A DNA stretch of 11,166 bases, from positions 1-11,166 of the forward strand of contig JBOFCO010000021.1 in assembly GCA_051646105.1 (NCBI GenBank), in the 5' to 3' direction. The translations under genes and the position numbers were made by a program. The DNA comes from JBOFCO01 sp051646105 (lineage in GTDB: Bacteria > Pseudomonadota > Alphaproteobacteria > Rhodobacterales > Rhodobacteraceae). Below the pieces are notes generated by a model that had not been told where the DNA came from, made no database searches, and saw nothing but the letters and a program-made list of their open reading frames with translations. Shown in pieces: positions 1 through 6,681 of this stretch (the stretch's first letter is position 1; every line of letters starts with the position of its first letter).

Positions 1-496
1 AAGCCCCGGCATAAACCAGCCCGTCCGGCATGGTCAGTGTGCCCTGACCGGACCGCTGGCCGTTGACGATATCCCCGTCATAGGTAGAGCCGTCGGGATA
101 GGTGATCTTGCCCTTGCCTTCCTTGACGCCCTTCACCCAGTCGCCTTCATAACGATACCCGTTGGGGCTGGTCATCAGCCCCTTGCCATCGTGCAGTGCG
201 TTCAGAAAACCACCCTTGTAGGTGACACCGTTGGCATAGGTGGCTGTGCCCTGGCCGGTCATCTCTCCGCCCAGCCAGTCGCCCTGATAGGTGCCGCCGT
301 CGGCAAAGGTGATCTTGCCCTTGCCTTCGGGCTTGCCCGCAAGGAATTCGCCCTCATAGACAGACCCGTTGGGAAAACGCGCGACACCCTTGCCCTTGAT
401 TTCACCATCGACCCATTCGCCGGTGTATTCATATCCGTTCGGCAGCTTGTAGGTGCCGGTGCCATGCTGGCGGCCATCCTTGAAGGTGCCTTCATA
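1..496 (-). repeat. MORN tandem repeat, 69-bp (23-residue) period
   Basis: In-frame coding tandem repeat. The leading tyrosines fall at residues 61, 84, 107, 130, 153, 176, 199 and 222 of the encoded protein, an exact 23-residue spacing with no indels. The fifth unit is degenerate in its centre (Asn-Ala where others have Asp-Gly or similar). DNA identity between units is moderate, so this looks like an old protein repeat rather than a recent DNA expansion. It continues beyond the window. Confidence 0.88.
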
Positions 497-676
497 GATG
501 CCGCCGTCTTCATATTGCTTGGTGATGACTTCCCCTGCCGGAGCAGTGGTCGTCTGGCCGTCTGCCGGGGCTGGTGCGGTCGTTTCCTGCGCCTGCACCG
601 CCGGGCCGCACAGAATCAGCGTCCCAAGAAGACCCCCGGCCATTGCCGCCCGCGTTCCCGCTATGCCTGCTGTCAC
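1..676 (-). CDS. Exported MORN-repeat protein (3' end outside window)
   Basis: The first 225 codons of a minus-strand gene that runs off the left edge. I chose the GTG at 676 because an AGGAG motif (684-688 on the plus strand) lies 7 nt upstream; an in-frame ATG at 643 would cut into the signal peptide. Residues 1-29 look like a Sec signal peptide: Arg9, a hydrophobic stretch at about 13-27, then AVQA before Gln30. A low-complexity Ala/Thr/Pro linker (about 31-50) follows. From residue 61 the protein is a regular 23-residue MORN array (Tyr-x-Gly ... Gly-x-Gly ... Asn/Asp-Gly) with seven full units and the start of an eighth. MORN proteins are usually scaffolds or lipid- or membrane-associated proteins; the biochemical role here is unknown. 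The signal peptide implies a periplasmic or envelope location. It is transcribed divergently from nadE. Family assignment is firm, function is not. Confidence 0.88.
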   Translation of the reverse strand, partial: MTAGIAGTRAAMAGGLLGTLILCGPAVQAQETTAPAPADGQTTTAPAGEVITKQYEDGGIYEGTFKDGRQHGTGTYKLPNGYEYTGEWVDGEIKGKGVARFPNGSVYEGEFLAGKPEGKGKITFADGGTYQGDWLGGEMTGQGTATYANGVTYKGGFLNALHDGKGLMTSPNGYRYEGDWVKGVKEGKGKITYPDGSTYDGDIVNGQRSGQGTLTMPDGLVYAGA

Positions 677-718
677 CGAAACTCTCCTGCCCAAGCTTGC
701 GCCACCTTACGAGGGGTG

Positions 719-747
719 ACGTTAATTCCCGTGACGCAGACTGACAA
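719..747 (-). promoter_or_regulatory. Possible sigma-70 promoter of the MORN gene
   Basis: Read on the minus strand, TTGTCA (742-747; 5 of 6 matches to TTGACA) is followed after exactly 17 nt by TAACGT (719-724; 3 of 6 matches to TATAAT). Transcription would start near 710 and give a leader of roughly 35 nt before the GTG at 676. The -35 and spacing are good, the -10 is weak, so this is a candidate only. Confidence 0.33.
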
Positions 748-782
748 GGGTTTCGCCGCAGCGGAAAACCGTCCTGTGATGC

Positions 783-800
783 GACGGCACATCTGCCGTC
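783..800 (+). other. Perfect 7-bp stem-loop in the nadE upstream region
   Basis: GACGGCA (783-789), a 4-nt loop (790-793) and TGCCGTC (794-800) form a perfect inverted repeat, followed on the plus strand by TTTC. It lies 78 bp before the nadE start and upstream of the MORN gene on the other strand. It could be a short attenuator-like hairpin in the nadE leader or a dyad for a regulator. The T tract is too short and interrupted for a confident intrinsic terminator. The dyad is seen directly; its function is not known. Confidence 0.35.
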
Positions 801-877
801 TTTCGCTTGTGCCACAGTCTGTTAAAGCTGTCAGCGACGATACCGGGCGACCAGTCCGACCAACAGAGCAGATCCCG

Positions 878-2539
878 ATGCCCAGTGACCACTTTCGCCT
901 GACCCTTGCGCAGTTGAATCCCACCGTCGGTGACATTGCCGGAAATGCCGCCAAGGCCCGTGCAGCATGGGAACAGGGCAGGGCGGCCGGGGCTGGCATG
1001 GTGGCGCTGACAGAGATGTTCATCACCGGCTACCAGACGCAGGATCTGATCCTGAAGCCTGCGTTTCAGCAGGCGGCTGTCGCCGCGATAGAAGCATTGG
1101 CAGCCGATTGCGCGGACGGTCCTGCGCTGGGCATCGGTGGCCCGGCGGTGCAGAACGGCGCACTTTATAACGCCTATTATGTGCTTCAGGGCGGTGCGAT
1201 CACCGCGACGGTGCTGAAGCATCACCTGCCCAACGATGCGGTTTTTGATGAAAAGCGCGTCTTTACCCCCGCCGATGTGCACGGCCCCTATGTGGTGAAC
1301 GGCGTGCGGATCGGGTCGCCGATCTGCGAGGATGCCTGGCATCCGGATGTGGCGGAAACGCTGGCGGAAACCGGCGCGGAAATCCTGCTTGTGCCGAACG
1401 GGTCGCCCTATCATCGCGGCAAGCCGAACCTGCGGCTGAACCTGATGGTGAACCGCGTGGTCGAAACCGGGCTGCCGCTTGTCTATCTGAACATGGTCGG
1501 CGGGCAGGACGATCAGGTGTTTGACGGATCATCGATGGTGCTGAACCGGGGCGGGCATCTGGCGTTGCAGATGCCGCAGTTCGACGAATGTGTGACCCAT
1601 GTCGATTTCACCCGTGGCCCCGATGGCTGGACCGCCGCGCAGGGAGAGATCGCCGCGATTCCCCCGATTGGCGAAGCCGACTACCGGGCCTGCGTGATGA
1701 GCCTTGCCGATTACATGGCGAAATGCGGGTTCAAAAAGGCGTTGTTGGGCCTGTCGGGCGGCATCGACAGCGCCATTGTCGCGGCGATCGCATCGGATGC
1801 GCTTGGCCCGGAAAACGTGCGCTGCGTCATGCTGCCATCGGAATTCACCAGCGCGCATTCGCTTGAGGATGCCGCCGAATGTGCCCGCCGTCTGGGCTGC
1901 CGTCTGGATACCGTGCCGATCACGGCGGCGCAGGGTGCGGTGGGCGAAACGCTGGCCCCGCTGTTCGCGGGCACCGGACCGGGCATCACTGAGGAAAACA
2001 TCCAGAGCCGTCTGCGCGGGGTGATGCTGATGGCGATTTCCAACAAGTTCGGGGAAATGCTGCTGACCACCGGCAACAAGTCAGAAATGGCGGTGGGCTA
2101 CTGCACCATCTATGGCGACATGAACGGCGGCTATAACCCGGTCAAGGATATGTACAAGACCCGCATGTTCCTGACCGCGCGCTGGCGGAACGAAAACCAT
2201 CGCCCGTGGATGAAGGCCCCGGCGGGAGAGGTGATCCCGGACCGGATCATCACCAAGCCGCCAAGTGCCGAGTTGCGCGCCAACCAGAAGGATCAGGACA
2301 GCCTGCCCCCCTATGAGGTGCTGGATGCCATTCTGGAATGTCTGGTGGAAAAGGAAATGGCGGTGGCCGAGATCGTGGCGAAGGGGTTCGACCATGCCAC
2401 GGTGAAAAAGGTCGAGCATTTGCTCTACATCGCCGAATACAAGCGCTATCAGGCGGCGCCGGGCACACGGCTGACCCAAAAGGCGTTCTGGCTGGACCGC
2501 CGCTATCCCATCGCCATGCGCTGGCGCGATCAGGGCTGA
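878..2539 (+). CDS. nadE: Glutamine-dependent NAD+ synthetase
   Basis: Makes NAD+ from deamido-NAD+ (nicotinic acid adenine dinucleotide), ATP and glutamine in the cytoplasm, the last step of NAD biosynthesis. It encodes 553 residues, the length expected of the two-domain alphaproteobacterial enzyme. The N-terminal nitrilase-like glutaminase domain (about 1-265) shows the full triad: Glu46 (LTEMF), Lys114 (VLKHHLPN) and Cys150 (SPICEDAW). The C-terminal synthetase domain has the ATP-pyrophosphatase P-loop SGGIDS at 293-298 and the TTGNKSE and YGDMNGG motifs. The ATG at 878 fits the family N-terminus. The frame stays open back to 191, but that extension is antisense to the MORN gene and has no family similarity. 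The ribosome-binding site is poor (an AGAGCAG-like stretch). It ends 3 bp before the convergent pqqE stop. Carrying its own glutaminase, it does not depend on free ammonia. Confidence 0.96.
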   Translation: MPSDHFRLTLAQLNPTVGDIAGNAAKARAAWEQGRAAGAGMVALTEMFITGYQTQDLILKPAFQQAAVAAIEALAADCADGPALGIGGPAVQNGALYNAYYVLQGGAITATVLKHHLPNDAVFDEKRVFTPADVHGPYVVNGVRIGSPICEDAWHPDVAETLAETGAEILLVPNGSPYHRGKPNLRLNLMVNRVVETGLPLVYLNMVGGQDDQVFDGSSMVLNRGGHLALQMPQFDECVTHVDFTRGPDGWTAAQGEIAAIPPIGEADYRACVMSLADYMAKCGFKKALLGLSGGIDSAIVAAIASDALGPENVRCVMLPSEFTSAHSLEDAAECARRLGCRLDTVPITAAQGAVGETLAPLFAGTGPGITEENIQSRLRGVMLMAISNKFGEMLLTTGNKSEMAVGYCTIYGDMNGGYNPVKDMYKTRMFLTARWRNENHRPWMKAPAGEVIPDRIITKPPSAELRANQKDQDSLPPYEVLDAILECLVEKEMAVAEIVAKGFDHATVKKVEHLLYIAEYKRYQAAPGTRLTQKAFWLDRRYPIAMRWRDQG

Positions 2540-2542
2540 GGA

Positions 2543-3631
2543 TCAGGTTCGCACCGGCGTGCGGTAACTGAAATCGGGCGGTTCCACCGTGGTTTCCGCC
2601 GCAATCAGCGCATCGAGCCTCGTGCGGTGGGGTGACTTGCGGCAGACCGGGTCGGTCGCGCGTGCATCGCCTGCAAGCGCCATCGCCTGACAGCGGCAGC
2701 CGCCGAAATCCACATCGCGCCGCTCACAGCTTTGACACGGCTCCGGCAGCCAGTCCGTGCCCCGGAACGCCCCGAACGCCGGGCCGCGGTTCCATATTTC
2801 GGACAGCGGCGTTTCGCGGACGTTCTGGAATACCAGCCCCGGAATCGTCTCTGCCGCGTGGCAGGGCAGCACCTTGCCATCCGGTGCGATATTCAGCCCG
2901 GTCGATCCCCAGCCGTTCATGCAGGCTTTCGGAAAGTCGGCAAAATAGTCAGGCGGCACGAAATCGATGGCCAGCCGACCACTGTATTCGCCCTGCGCTG
3001 CGCGGACCACGCGCTTGGCTTCCTCCACCTGATCGCGGGTCGGTTGCAGGGCGGCGCGGTTTTTCAGCGCCCAGCCCTGAAACTGCACGCAGGCCACCTC
3101 GATCCGCCGCGCGCCCAGATCGGCGGCAAAGCGGATGGTTTCGGGAAGGTCGCCCAGATTGTGACGGTGCATGACCGCGTTGATGGTCAGCGGGAACCCC
3201 ATCCGCGCAATTTCTGTCGCAATCTGCACCTTGCGCGCAAATCCACCACGATAGCCGCCCACCCTGTCGGCGATTTCGGCGGTGACGCCCTGAAGGGACA
3301 ACTGGATATGGTCCAGCCCGGCGACGTCCAGTTCCTCCAGCCTGCGGGGCGTCAAGCCGATGCCCGAGGTGATGAGGTTGGTGTAAAGCCCGGCCAGCCG
3401 CGCAGCGGTCACGATCTCGACCAGATCGGACCGCGAGGCCGGTTCCCCGCCCGAAAGATGCAGTTGCAGCACGCCCAACCCGGCGGCTTCCAAAAAGACT
3501 CGCGCCCATTCCGCCGTGGTGAGTTCCGCCGCCCGCGCCGTCAATTCCAGCGGGTTGGAACAATAGGGGCAGGACAGCGGGCAGCGATGCGTCAGTTCGG
3601 CCAGCATGGCAAGCGGCGGGGATACGTTCAT
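2543..3631 (-). CDS. pqqE: PqqE, radical SAM/SPASM PqqA crosslinking enzyme
   Basis: Radical SAM enzyme that, with PqqD, forms the first carbon-carbon bond of PQQ between the Glu and Tyr side chains of PqqA. It has 362 residues. The radical SAM cluster motif CxxxCxxC is Cys17, Cys21 and Cys24 (RCPLSCPYC); the SAM-binding GGEP is at 61-64. The C-terminal SPASM region carries Cys237, Cys257, Cys299, Cys302, Cys312, Cys314 and Cys330, plus Asp308 in the DVDFGGC segment. That pattern matches the auxiliary-cluster ligands described for PqqE, including the unusual Asp ligand (from memory of the family). Last gene of the pqq operon: its ATG overlaps the pqqD stop by 4 bp (ATGA), which suggests translational coupling. 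The stop lies only 3 bp from the end of nadE on the opposite strand. Confidence 0.96.
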   Translation of the reverse strand: MNVSPPLAMLAELTHRCPLSCPYCSNPLELTARAAELTTAEWARVFLEAAGLGVLQLHLSGGEPASRSDLVEIVTAARLAGLYTNLITSGIGLTPRRLEELDVAGLDHIQLSLQGVTAEIADRVGGYRGGFARKVQIATEIARMGFPLTINAVMHRHNLGDLPETIRFAADLGARRIEVACVQFQGWALKNRAALQPTRDQVEEAKRVVRAAQGEYSGRLAIDFVPPDYFADFPKACMNGWGSTGLNIAPDGKVLPCHAAETIPGLVFQNVRETPLSEIWNRGPAFGAFRGTDWLPEPCQSCERRDVDFGGCRCQAMALAGDARATDPVCRKSPHRTRLDALIAAETTVEPPDFSYRTPVRT

Positions 3632-3900
3632 GCCACCTCCACCAGCCGCCGTGCGGCCAGACCATCCAGAAACTCGATCACATCCGCTGCAATCAGGTCG
3701 GCAGGCGCGGTGTAACGTTCGGCCAGCACGTCGGAAATCGTCGCAATGTCACGCTGGCCATCCAGTTCCGACAGGATCGCCTGCCCGATACCGTCCAGGA
3801 TCAGCGCCACTTCCGGCCCAAGCAGCACCGGCACATCACGCACCCGGTCATGGTGCAGGCGCACGCCGCGCGGCAGGAAAGGGCGGTCTGTGCCGGTCAT
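3628..3900 (-). CDS. pqqD: PqqD, PqqA peptide chaperone
   Basis: Small protein of 90 residues that binds the PqqA peptide and presents it to the radical SAM enzyme PqqE; it is the founding example of the RiPP recognition element fold. The sequence fits PqqD throughout: an N-terminal Pro/Arg-rich strand region, the VLLGPEVALILDGIG segment (about 25-39), and a C-terminal helical part ending in EFLDGLAARRLVEV. It overlaps pqqC upstream and pqqE downstream by 4 bp each (ATGA), as expected for subunits made together. Length is typical and nothing looks truncated. It is separate from pqqC; in some bacteria the two are fused. Confidence 0.94.
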   Translation of the reverse strand: MTGTDRPFLPRGVRLHHDRVRDVPVLLGPEVALILDGIGQAILSELDGQRDIATISDVLAERYTAPADLIAADVIEFLDGLAARRLVEVA

Positions 3901-4649
3901 GCTGCCAGCCCCTCACCCGGCTGCCAGCCGCCGGGCGGGATGCGGCCGGGCGCAACATAGGCCGAATAAAGCGCATCAAGCTGCGCCCAGAGCACATCCG
4001 TCTTGAAGGTCAGCGCGGCGGCCGCCATGTCCTGCTGCTCAGCCGTCTGCGCATGATCCAGCACCCATGCCAGACCAAAGGCCACATCCTTCGGCGCTTC
4101 CTTCAGGCGGTGGCGGAAATAGCTGATCGTCTCGGGCGTGGCGAAATCGTAATGTTCCAGCAGCCCGGCGATGCGCTGTTCGTGGATCGCCGGGGCGAAA
4201 AGCTCGGTCAGTGAAGATGCGACGGCGGCCAGCAACGGCTGTTCCCGCACAAAGCGCACATAGGCATCGACGGCAAATCGCGTCGCGGGCAGAACGCCGC
4301 GGGCCGAGGCGACATAATCCGGGTTCAGCCCCACGGCTTCCGCCAGCCGCAGCCAGCGGGCGATGCCGCCCTCTCGCCCTTCGGCCCCGTCGTGATCCTC
4401 GATCCGCGACCGCCAGGCACGACGCAGCGCCGGATCCTCGACCCGGCTCATGAAGGCGGCATCCTTCATCGGGATGCGTGACTGGTAATAGTATCGGTTC
4501 ACCACCCAGGCACGCACCTGATCGGGCGTGCATCCGCCGGAATGCAGCAGCTTATGAAAGGGGTGCTTGTCGTGATAGCGGTCCACCCCGATCTGGCGCA
4601 GCCGGGCTTCGAAAACGTCACGCGACAGCGTTGCGGCGGCGGCGGTCAT
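3897..4649 (-). CDS. pqqC: PqqC, pyrroloquinoline-quinone synthase
   Basis: Cofactor-less oxidase that catalyses the final ring closure and oxidation to PQQ, using O2. It has 250 residues in one all-helical domain, normal for the family. The active-site residues described for the Klebsiella enzyme are present with a constant offset of two: Tyr25-His26, His86 (EDHDG), Glu149, His156 and Arg159 (HEQRI), Tyr177 and Arg181 (SYFRHR), and Lys216 (TFKTD). The mapping is from memory, but the constant offset is reassuring, and the enzyme should be active. The start at 4649 overlaps the pqqB stop (ATGA), and the stop overlaps the pqqD start in the same way. The N-terminus has a short Ala-rich run (residues 3-6). 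Confidence 0.96.
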   Translation of the reverse strand: MTAAAATLSRDVFEARLRQIGVDRYHDKHPFHKLLHSGGCTPDQVRAWVVNRYYYQSRIPMKDAAFMSRVEDPALRRAWRSRIEDHDGAEGREGGIARWLRLAEAVGLNPDYVASARGVLPATRFAVDAYVRFVREQPLLAAVASSLTELFAPAIHEQRIAGLLEHYDFATPETISYFRHRLKEAPKDVAFGLAWVLDHAQTAEQQDMAAAALTFKTDVLWAQLDALYSAYVAPGRIPPGGWQPGEGLAA

Positions 4650-5533
4650 AATGTGATCTCCATTCCGTCATGTGCCAGTTCCCAGCCGGCAGCGGCCATG
4701 GCGGCGCGTTCCGGGGCATCGGCCTGTAAGACCGGATTGGTGTTGTTGATATGGATGAACATGCGCCGCCCGATCCCGACCTCCGCCAGTCGCACCATGC
4801 TGCCTTCAGGGCCAGACATCGGCATATGCCCCATCCGCGCGCCGGTCTTTTTGCCGGTGCCGCTGCGCGGCATGTCGTCATCCCCCCAGACGGTGCCATC
4901 GAACAGAAGCAGGTCCGCCCCCCCGATGCGCGCAACAAGATCATCCGGCACGTCGGCGCAGCCGGGAATGTAGAACAGCACCTGTTCCCCCGAGGCGATC
5001 CGCAACCCCACCGTCTGCTCGCCCAACAGCTTGGTGTCCGGCTCGCCTTCCTCCAGAAACAGGGCGACCTTGCCGGGAACGGCAAAGGCCGTCACCGACA
5101 GGCCGGGCAGGGGCGAAAATTCCTGTTCCACCACGATGGGCACCTTGCTGACCAGATCGGCATTCAGGACGCGGAAAACGGGCTGAGAAAGAACTTGCAG
5201 AGTTGACGTCGTGGCGAACAGAGTAAAGGCCGTGTTTTCCCGCAATGTCAGCAAACCGGCGATATGATCCACGTCGGCATTCGTCACCAGCACCGCCCTG
5301 ACCGGACTGCCCCGCAACGTTTTCGGCTGCAACACGGGTGCGGCCTGTAATTGCGCGCGGATATCAGGCGAGGCGTTCAGGACCAGCCAATCGTTCCCAT
5401 CAGCGGAAACCGCGACCGATGACTGTGTCATCGCCGCGATATGGCCCGCGCGGGCATCGACGCAGTTCCGACAACCGCAATTCCATTGGGGCAGACCACC
5501 ACCGGCGGCTGCCCCAAGAATTCTGATCTTCAC
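4646..5533 (-). CDS. pqqB: PqqB, metallo-beta-lactamase-fold PQQ biosynthesis protein
   Basis: A 295-residue metallo-beta-lactamase-fold protein of the PQQ pathway. Work on the family supports an iron-dependent hydroxylation of the tyrosine-derived part of the intermediate after PqqE. The N-terminal KIRILGAAAGGGLPQWNCGC is diagnostic, and Cys19, Cys21 and Cys24 form the structural zinc motif. The metal-site segment NADVDHIAGLLTLRE is at about 85-99 with Asp87, Asp89 and His90. A HINNTNP segment lies near the C-terminus. The start codon is GTG (5533-5531), fixed by the family N-terminus. No Shine-Dalgarno-like sequence lies in the 20 nt upstream, which include the pqqA stop. The gap to pqqA is 11 nt, so translation probably relies on ribosomes coming off pqqA. 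The stop overlaps the pqqC start by 4 bp. Confidence 0.95.
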   Translation of the reverse strand: MKIRILGAAAGGGLPQWNCGCRNCVDARAGHIAAMTQSSVAVSADGNDWLVLNASPDIRAQLQAAPVLQPKTLRGSPVRAVLVTNADVDHIAGLLTLRENTAFTLFATTSTLQVLSQPVFRVLNADLVSKVPIVVEQEFSPLPGLSVTAFAVPGKVALFLEEGEPDTKLLGEQTVGLRIASGEQVLFYIPGCADVPDDLVARIGGADLLLFDGTVWGDDDMPRSGTGKKTGARMGHMPMSGPEGSMVRLAEVGIGRRMFIHINNTNPVLQADAPERAAMAAAGWELAHDGMEITL

Positions 5534-5544
5534 GATGGTCGGGT

Positions 5545-5646
5545 TCAGATGACGTCGCGGCCGTTGCGATCATCCTCGGCCGGGCCGTACATGTTGATTT
5601 CCATGCCGCATTTCACTTCGCGGGCCTTCGGTTTGGTCCATGCCAT
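5545..5646 (-). CDS. pqqA: PqqA, PQQ precursor peptide
   Basis: A 33-residue ribosomally made peptide whose Glu and Tyr side chains are joined to build PQQ. The peptide begins MAWTKPKAREVKCGMEINMY. Glu16 and Tyr20 sit in the required E-x-x-x-Y arrangement at the usual positions, preceded by the conserved Trp3, Pro6 and Gly14. A strong ribosome-binding site (GGAGGA, 5655-5660 on the plus strand) lies 8 nt upstream of the ATG, far better than that of pqqB. This fits the need for excess peptide substrate. It is the first gene of the pqq operon, 89 bp downstream of the pfkB stop on the same strand. I found no good promoter match in that gap, though it is the likely place for one. The gene is short enough to be missed by automatic annotation. 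Confidence 0.95.
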   Translation of the reverse strand: MAWTKPKAREVKCGMEINMYGPAEDDRNGRDVI

Positions 5647-5735
5647 GATCGGTGTCCTCCCTGTGATCATGACAAAAGACTAGATTGATCCGTCGCGCCT
5701 GCCCATTAGACCAAGGGATGAATTTTGGGGCGTCG

Positions 5736-6680
5736 TCAGATTTCCGCCGCTGTCGCTTCCGGCATCAGGCGCATGACATCCTCGGCCCGGCACAGTTGCG
5801 TGGCATCGGTGGTGACAGCGGCGGCCGCCGCGGCGGAACCCATCGTCAGGCCCATGGCCGAATCCTGCCCGCGCGCCAGTGCCAGCACGAAGGCAGCAAC
5901 GAAGCTGTCGCCAGCGCCCACGGTGGATTTCACCTTGACCTTTGGTGCCGGGGAAAACAGGCGACGGCCTTTTTCGGCAAGCACGTTGCCTTCGGCCCCG
6001 CGCGCGACAATCACCCGTTCGGCCACGCCGCCGGCAACAAGTTCGGCGGCGAAATCGGCCGTATCCGTCAATGTCGGCAGTTTGCGGCCTGCCAGTTCCT
6101 CGCCTTCTTCGCCGTCCATGCGCAACACTGCCAGCCCGGGGATGGGGTGGCGCACGGCCTGGAACAGTGCCGGGCCGGATGTATCCAGCACCACGCGGCA
6201 GCCTTCCATGCTTTCGGCAAGCTGCGCGGGGAAATCCACCGGCACACCCGGTGGCTGACTGCCAGAGATCACGCTAAGCCCGCCGGGGCGCGAGGTGGCG
6301 CGCAGCATGGTGAAAACACGGGCCTGCTCTGCCGCGCCCCAGTTCGGTCCGGGCAGCATGAACCGGAACTGCTTGCCGGTCGCCGCTTCCGTGACCGTCA
6401 GGCTTTGCCGTGTTTCCCCGGGGCCAAGCGTGGACAGATAAGTGATCCCTTCCGCCCGGATCAGCCCGGCAAGCCGGTCGCCGGTCAGCCCGCCCAGCGC
6501 GACCAGTGCCAGACTGTCGCCCCCCAGCGCCTTGATTGCACGGCTGACATTCAGACCGCCACCGCCGGGATCAAGATGTGGCTCTGTGCAGCGCAGCTTG
6601 TGACCGGGGATCATGGTCGGCACTTCCGTAGCCATGTCCAGCGCGGGATTCAGCGTCAGGGTAAGGATCGGAAGTTGCAT
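5736..6680 (-). CDS. pfkB: PfkB-family sugar kinase, Pfk-2 (6-phosphofructokinase II) type
   Basis: A 314-residue ribokinase-family kinase that transfers phosphate from ATP to a sugar phosphate in the cytoplasm. It most resembles E. coli Pfk-2: TLTLNPALD near the N-terminus, KLRCTEPHLDPGGGGLNVSRAI (from residue 28), RFMLPG (106-111), VISGSQPPGV (137-146) and the catalytic VGAGDSF (254-260, base Asp258). Fructose-6-phosphate is the best guess; fructose-1-phosphate or tagatose-6-phosphate kinases are close relatives and cannot be ruled out. The usual KPN/NxxE nucleotide-and-magnesium motif reads LRMDGEE (186-192), with Asp189 where Asn is expected and Glu192 kept. The ATG at 6680 has AAGAGG about 8 nt upstream. 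The leader contains a LacI-family-like palindrome inside a long inverted repeat, which suggests sugar-responsive control. Its neighbour pqqA is on the same strand but functionally unrelated. Confidence 0.9.
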   Translation of the reverse strand: MQLPILTLTLNPALDMATEVPTMIPGHKLRCTEPHLDPGGGGLNVSRAIKALGGDSLALVALGGLTGDRLAGLIRAEGITYLSTLGPGETRQSLTVTEAATGKQFRFMLPGPNWGAAEQARVFTMLRATSRPGGLSVISGSQPPGVPVDFPAQLAESMEGCRVVLDTSGPALFQAVRHPIPGLAVLRMDGEEGEELAGRKLPTLTDTADFAAELVAGGVAERVIVARGAEGNVLAEKGRRLFSPAPKVKVKSTVGAGDSFVAAFVLALARGQDSAMGLTMGSAAAAAAVTTDATQLCRAEDVMRLMPEATAAEI

Positions 6681-6681
6681 C

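Noticed and set aside
1..496. Regular 69-bp periodicity as a possible CRISPR array or DNA satellite
   Set aside because: The period is an in-frame 23-residue protein repeat with diverged DNA. There are no identical short repeats separated by unique spacers.
191..877. Open reading frame upstream of and in frame with nadE, which would give a 782-residue protein
   Set aside because: The extra 229 codons are antisense to the clear MORN repeats and have no match to the NAD synthetase N-terminus. The family start is the ATG at 878.
2732..3715. Plus-strand reading frame of 327 codons over pqqE
   Set aside because: Antisense to the radical SAM gene; composition is biased and no family is recognisable.
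2543..5646. Fused or missing pqq genes, or a pqqF-type protease or PQQ-dependent dehydrogenase in the cluster
   Set aside because: pqqA, B, C, D and E are all separate and intact. No protease or quinoprotein dehydrogenase gene lies in the window, so these must be elsewhere in the genome.
5647..5735. Promoter for the pqq operon between pfkB and pqqA
   Set aside because: The best pair found (TGGGCA, 17 nt, TAGTCT) matches consensus poorly at both boxes. A promoter is expected here, but I cannot place it from sequence alone.
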